From Euptelea pleiosperma (taxonomy: Eukaryota; Streptophyta; Magnoliopsida; Ranunculales; Eupteleaceae): 64,000 nt of DNA. Numbering within the stretch: position 1 is the stretch's first letter; every line of letters begins with the position of its first letter. The stretch is taken from the NCBI GenBank assembly GCA_035048495.1, contig CM068549.1, positions 12,863,863 to 12,927,862 on the forward strand. Reading direction: 5' to 3'. Below, piece by piece: positions 59,430 to 64,000 of the stretch. A model generated the notes under the pieces. That model worked only from the letters and a program-made list of their open reading frames with translations, ran no database searches and had not been told where the DNA came from. The translations under genes and the position numbers were made by a program.

Positions 59430-62221
59430 TGATATTCGCTCAAAAGTGCTTATTTTAAGCAATTATCCTTTTAGCGTTATTGCATTCTCCTACGTAAAAT
59501 ACTCTATTTACCTACTTTTCTATGTAAGAGTCTCTTCTGTTGCGTAGAACACACTTTTCTAGACGAAATGGTATATTTGCATGCATTAAACACATTTTTG
59601 GAAGTCTAAATATTAAGCCGTTCTGATAAAGTCTCATTACGCGCTTCTTCTGTCGCAGGAAACCCCGATGGGACGATTCTCGAGACTTGTGGGCCCAAAT
59701 CGATCATGAAAGCCCATTATCAAAGCTTAAAGAGCCCACATGATATGACTAGAAGATATGGGCCAAATATGGGCTGAATAAGAGGACCAAAAAGCCGGCC
59801 CAAAGAACGAAGAGAGCAGGAGAGCCAATGACCAAGAGACGGACCAAAGCGTTTAAAGCCACATGAGTCAGCAAAGAATGATAGTCGACTCTACTGGAGA
59901 AGCGTGAGGATGGTCACAATGAAGACCAGGGTTCCAGACCCTCCGCCAGTGCTTTTTTCCATTTTTTTGATACTTTTTCTCTCATCTCTTCTTATTCTCT
60001 CTCTCTCTTCATCTCTCGATCCTCGAATCTACTGACCTAACCCCAGAACTCCTACCCATCGGCTCTATCTCATCTCCCTTAGCTTTCTGACCATTGGATC
60101 TTCCATCGGACCGTTGGATCTTCAATCGGACCGTTGGATCTCTCTAGATCTGTCGATCTACCAATCTGAGCCCCAATCAAGTCACCATCCATCCGATCGC
60201 CATCAAACTGTCTGTCACATCATCTTGTGAGATTATGGACATCATCAATCCATACGGGCCAATAGCCGGGCCCATCTTCATCGACCCGCTATCCGACCAG
60301 TTAGTGGACCCCGCGAATTTCAAAATAATTTTAATTAAATGGGGGGTCCACTAATTGGGGAGATTCCCCATAGAAAAGTAGGTTTTTACTTAAAAAAAAA
60401 AAAAAAAAAAAAAAAATATTTTTCTTATTTTTTTTATTTTCAAAAATCCCCTATTTCCATTAATGGAAATAGGGAAGCTTTAAAAGGAGAAGGATAGGGG
60501 TTCGTTCGAACCCTAATCCCTCTCCCCTCTTCTCCTCTCCTTCCCCTAATCTTCTGCCCACGTTTTCGCCTTCTTCTTTCTTCTCTTTTCTTTTTTTTCT
60601 TCTTTTCTTCTTCTTCTTCCTCCTCCATCTTCGCCGGAGTTGCAGGCAGCAACTCCGGCCATCTGGTCCTCGTTCTCCTCCTCCTCCTTCTTCTTCTTCT
60701 TCTTCTTCTTCTTCTTCTTCTTCTTCTTCTTCTTCTTCTTCTTCTTCTCATTTTTTTTTTGTTTTTATTTTCGTTTTTCCGTTTTGTACCGGAGTTGCAG
60801 CCTGCAACTCCGGCCGGCAACGCCCCCCCACCAGTCCAGTCCTCCTTCTTCTTCTTCTTCCTCTTCTGCTCTCTTCTTCTGCTCCTTCTCCCTCCTCTCG
60901 CCTGCGCTCCCTATTGCTGCGTGCAGCACGACCGCGTCCTCCTTCTCTTGACGCTGCACCAACGGTACCGCCTGCAACCCCCGCCTGCAACATCTCCGCC
61001 TTGCTGCCTCCTACAGCCAGCAGTTGTACACCGCCTAGCCCACTACCGCCATCCACCTCCACCAGCACCTGCTGGACACGAGTCTGCAACTCCAACTTGC
61101 AGACCGTGTTTCACAAGAAAAGAAGAAGAGGAGGTGGGAATTGCAGCATACTTCACCGCTGGATCCGCCTCCTTCGTCTCTCTTTGCTACTATTGTCTTC
61201 CCTAAGCATGCCACCGACAGGTTCGCCCATTCCTTCATCAGATCAGACCCCCATTCTCCTTCCTCGCTCCAAGCCGCTACAACAGCCACCGAACTGCTAC
61301 TCTTCACGGTTTTTGGTGTTGCAAAATTGCAACACCAACCACAGTCCGCCCCCACAAACCAGCACCGCCTGTTGCATGATCGCCCCCTCCTCCATCGCGT
61401 CTTCATCCCCCTCCAGCCACGTTGCTGGTGTTGGTAATGGCATAACCAATCCCCTCTTGAACAGCTGCCTCTCTCTTCTTCTCTCTCCGTTTTCACCAAG
61501 AAAAAAAAAAAAAAAAAAAAAAAAAAACAAAGGAGGGCATCATACCCTCCACGGTGGCTGCTGCCCACTCACCATCACAATCACACCTTTAGGCCGTTCC
61601 AACCATCTTGGGCTAATCCATCATGATCGATCTTGACCGAGCATTCCGGGTATGTTTCAAGGGTAAGATTCTCTCTCTTAAGCTCTTTCTCTCTCTATTC
61701 TCTCTCTCTAAAACTCAGTTTTCACTCTCTAGATCTCTTAATTTCTTTTTCTCTCTCTAGTTAATCTCTCTAGATCCTAATCTCTTTTTCTTTCTCTAAG
61801 TCTAGTTCGTTTCTCTCTCTACCACCTATCTTTTTCTCTCTAGATTAAATTTGTTTATGGCTTTCTAGATTGTTTTTGAATTTAATTTGAATTGTAAGAA
61901 CTCATTGAGGATGAATAAAATTGTTATTTTTATATTTGTTAGTTTACTTTTGGGTTTTTGGTTGTTTGTGGAAATTTCTCTCTCTAAAAATCACTAAGCA
62001 TGTTTTAAATCGCTTCACCATTCTCACCCCATCAATTCCAAGCAAAAAGTCCATCATTTTATGTTCTTTACGCGTGCTAACTAACCCCGAGTGCGGATCG
62101 ACATCCGACACGAGCCACTGTGCAAAATTGCCCATTTTACAGGTTAAATGTCTCGGATCAGTTAAAAATGTGTTGAAGTTAGGGTTTCCGTAACCAACGA
62201 CGCGGAAATATCCTACTTTCA
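59430..62221 (+). repeat. 5' LTR of a second Athila-like element
   Basis: A 2.8-kb LTR on the plus strand, TGATATTCGCTC to CTACTTTCA. Its first 100 or so bases and its last 50 match the ends of the LTRs at 1129 and 11818, but the middle is much longer and includes a 26-base A run (60390), a TTC microsatellite (about 60680-60747), another A run (61501-61527) and palindromic GGAGTTGCAG/CTGCAACTCC words. The partner LTR lies outside the window. ORFs of poly-R, poly-S or poly-F type here are microsatellite artefacts. Confidence 0.85.
60680..60747 (+). repeat. TTC microsatellite
   Basis: About 22 TTC units inside the LTR, flanked by the palindromic GGAGTTGCAG words at 60635 and 60791. Confidence 0.95.
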
Positions 62222-64000
62222 AATGGCGCCGCTACCGCTCGGGTGTTCGGGAGTGCGAAAAAGGACGTAAAGACGGAATTGGAAAGTTGCTAAATCGGAA
62301 AGCTGCTCAATTTGGCCAGCCCGACCTTTTCGGGAAACTTTCTATTTTTTGTTTTTGTTGATTTTTAGCAGTTTTTAAATTACTATTTTTAATGCCTCGG
62401 AAGGCCGAGTGCAATTTGTAATAATTTAGGAATTTTACTGCTTTCCATATAACTGCTAGATCTTGTTCTAGGGTTTTTTAGAAACCCTAGATTAAGTGGA
62501 AATTACCAAAAAAATTAAAAAAATCAAAATTCAAAAAAATTAGGGTGTTATATTCTGCAGATTTTTAGAAATCACCAATCAAGGATTTGCGATTTTTGGA
62601 AAGATTCTAAAATCTTGAAACTTTGCTAAATTAGGGTTTCCCCTCTTAGAAGTTTCCTCTTTAGAAGAATTTCTATCTTTAGAAATCTTCCGAATTTGGA
62701 AAAGTCTGCAAAAGGAAATACCCCAAATCTGGCAGAATTTCAATTTTGGGAAATTTCCCGAAATTGTAAGGGATCTCGCAATCAAATCTTTCTTGGAAGA
62801 TCTACACAGTTCGGGAAACATTCCAATCTAGGTATTTTCCAAATCTGGGAATTCCTCAATTTTAACCCATCTCGAATTTGGAAATTAATTCAATAACTTG
62901 CCTAAATCCAGTGCTTGTTCAGTGAACCCTAAAAAGGCAAGGATCTTCCAAATAGAATCCCAAATACCTAGACCGTGCGATCTAACTTTTTCTGCAGGAA
63001 CACAATCCAGTGTGGGTAGAGAGCGAAAGCTCAAAGAGGTGGAGTCGGGCCCAAGCCCATTAGGATACCCCTCTCTAACCCACGGAGGCGACCCCGTGGC
63101 GTGGCCCACGGGAGGTAAGTCTCTATCCTCGCCTTGAGTGCGATACAGAGCAATTTGGGTGAATCATTGCCGCTTGTCTATTTGCTTTCGCATACATATT
63201 ATTCGACTTGCGTGGCGTGGCCGTTAATAATTGAACATTAATCGAGCAGACCCAGCTCTTTTACAACTGGTGGGATTTCATCACCCACCTCATCATTCCA
63301 ACTGATTTGATCCCAAGGCTCGATTTAATTAAAAAGAATCAAGAAGTAGAGCCAATTAGCCCGGTGTTCGAGGAAAAATCCACGCAAAGCGAACCCGCTT
63401 AACATCCAATCGAAATAAGACCACGAGCACGGGTCCCTGTTGTCTAACACACCCATAAGTCCCTGCTACTCAAGTACACTGAGCTCGACGTGGCATCTTG
63501 GACTATTCGGCGGTTAGTTGCGTGTGGACTAGGAACACGCACCAACCCTAGCTTAACCCGAGGGAACACTCTTCTTATACTCTTGACCAATCCGGTTAGT
63601 CTGGGACGTACTTAAGACAGCCATTGTGCCGCACGTCTGTCTAGGCTTCGGATTGCCTTGTTGTTGACTAGAGTTAGTACTAAAGGATTCGCTCTGAAGA
63701 GTGTAGCCTGGTGAGAACCTCTGAGTGCATACCGTTAGTCCGGCGGCTAAAAGATAAACCAGTGGTCCGCCCACTGTCATAATCTACTCTAACCCCAAAA
63801 CTAACAAGATAATGCCTAAAATATATCCTGATTGTTTAGAATAGGATTATCTGTGCTTGGTGTGCATCATTTAGAATCACTACTCCAGTGTCTCCTTTTG
63901 GCAACTTTTTGCCAAATCTTGGGCCTGCTTTTTCAAGTAGAAGCCCGGTTGGACCTGCCCTAACCTTTTACTGACTCGATCTGAGAGTTAGTCCACCGCA
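62222..64000 (+). mobile_element. Leader of the second Athila-like element (cut by window end)
   Basis: Two bases after the LTR comes TGGCGCCGCTACCGCTCGG (62224), the same primer-site type as in the first element. The following 1.8 kb match the first element's leader in several places, for example 63018-63140 (AAAGCTCAAAGAGGTGGAGT) and 63750-63840. gag has not begun by 64000. No ORF longer than about 80 codons is credible. Confidence 0.8.
62224..62242 (+). other. Primer-binding site of the second element
   Basis: TGGCGCCGCTACCGC after the LTR end, differing by a base or two from the first element's TGGCGCCGTTGCCGC. Confidence 0.7.

Noticed and set aside
60440..60820. ORF with long poly-arginine run
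   Set aside because: It is the TTC microsatellite read on the minus strand; no family resemblance.

Overview
The window is nuclear DNA of a flowering plant, probably one with a large repeat-rich genome. The evidence is intron-containing plant genes, Athila-type and Tat-type Ty3/gypsy retroelements, a CACTA transposon, many foldback MITEs, and a broken piece of plastid rpoC2. I cannot name the species from the sequence.

Layout. 1-1128 and 13469-about 14575 are two halves of one organelle-like stretch: plastid rpoC2 with its spacer, plus unrecognised DNA that looks mitochondrial. It was split by a complete minus-strand Athila-like retrotransposon (1129-13463) with TG...CA LTRs, a primer-binding site, a 5-bp target duplication ATAAG and a gag-pol carrying at least three single-base frameshifts. 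14894-22093 (minus) is an intact four-exon folate-biopterin transporter-family gene whose second intron, 4.6 kb long, is full of MITEs. 22100-25680 is intergenic with nested foldback elements, GA microsatellites in a tandem duplication and a LINE RNase H remnant. 25686-28430 (minus) is an intact, intronless PPR gene, the likely orthologue of Arabidopsis BFA2 (At4g30825). 28431-33880 holds MITEs, a possible copia LTR junction and a small TRIM retroelement. 33983-35767 (plus) encodes a secreted leucine-rich-repeat ectodomain that stops just before a still readable transmembrane segment and has no kinase. 35768-45088 is mostly unassigned AT-rich DNA with more MITEs and a decayed palindromic tandem repeat.

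The right third is nested transposons. A decayed Tat-lineage Ty3/gypsy element (plus-strand RNase H/integrase 45089-47247 and an antisense extra ORF 47610-50093) is followed directly by the left end of a CACTA element (50471 onward). That element has tnp2-like and tnp1-like pseudogenes and a stray receptor-kinase fragment. After it comes an exon remnant of a dentin-sialophosphoprotein-like plant gene (59105-59378), cut by an LTR terminus. Next to that sits the 5' LTR and leader of a second Athila-like element (59430-64000) that runs out of the window.

Only two genes look functional: the transporter and the PPR protein. The LRR gene is a truncated receptor that may or may not be expressed. The transposons are mostly dead copies. 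The most notable patterns are a dispersed foldback MITE family carrying G-box (CACGTG) motifs in its arms and the receptor cut at its membrane anchor. I saw no prokaryotic-type operon, CRISPR array or rRNA gene, and no tRNA gene that I could recognise by eye.
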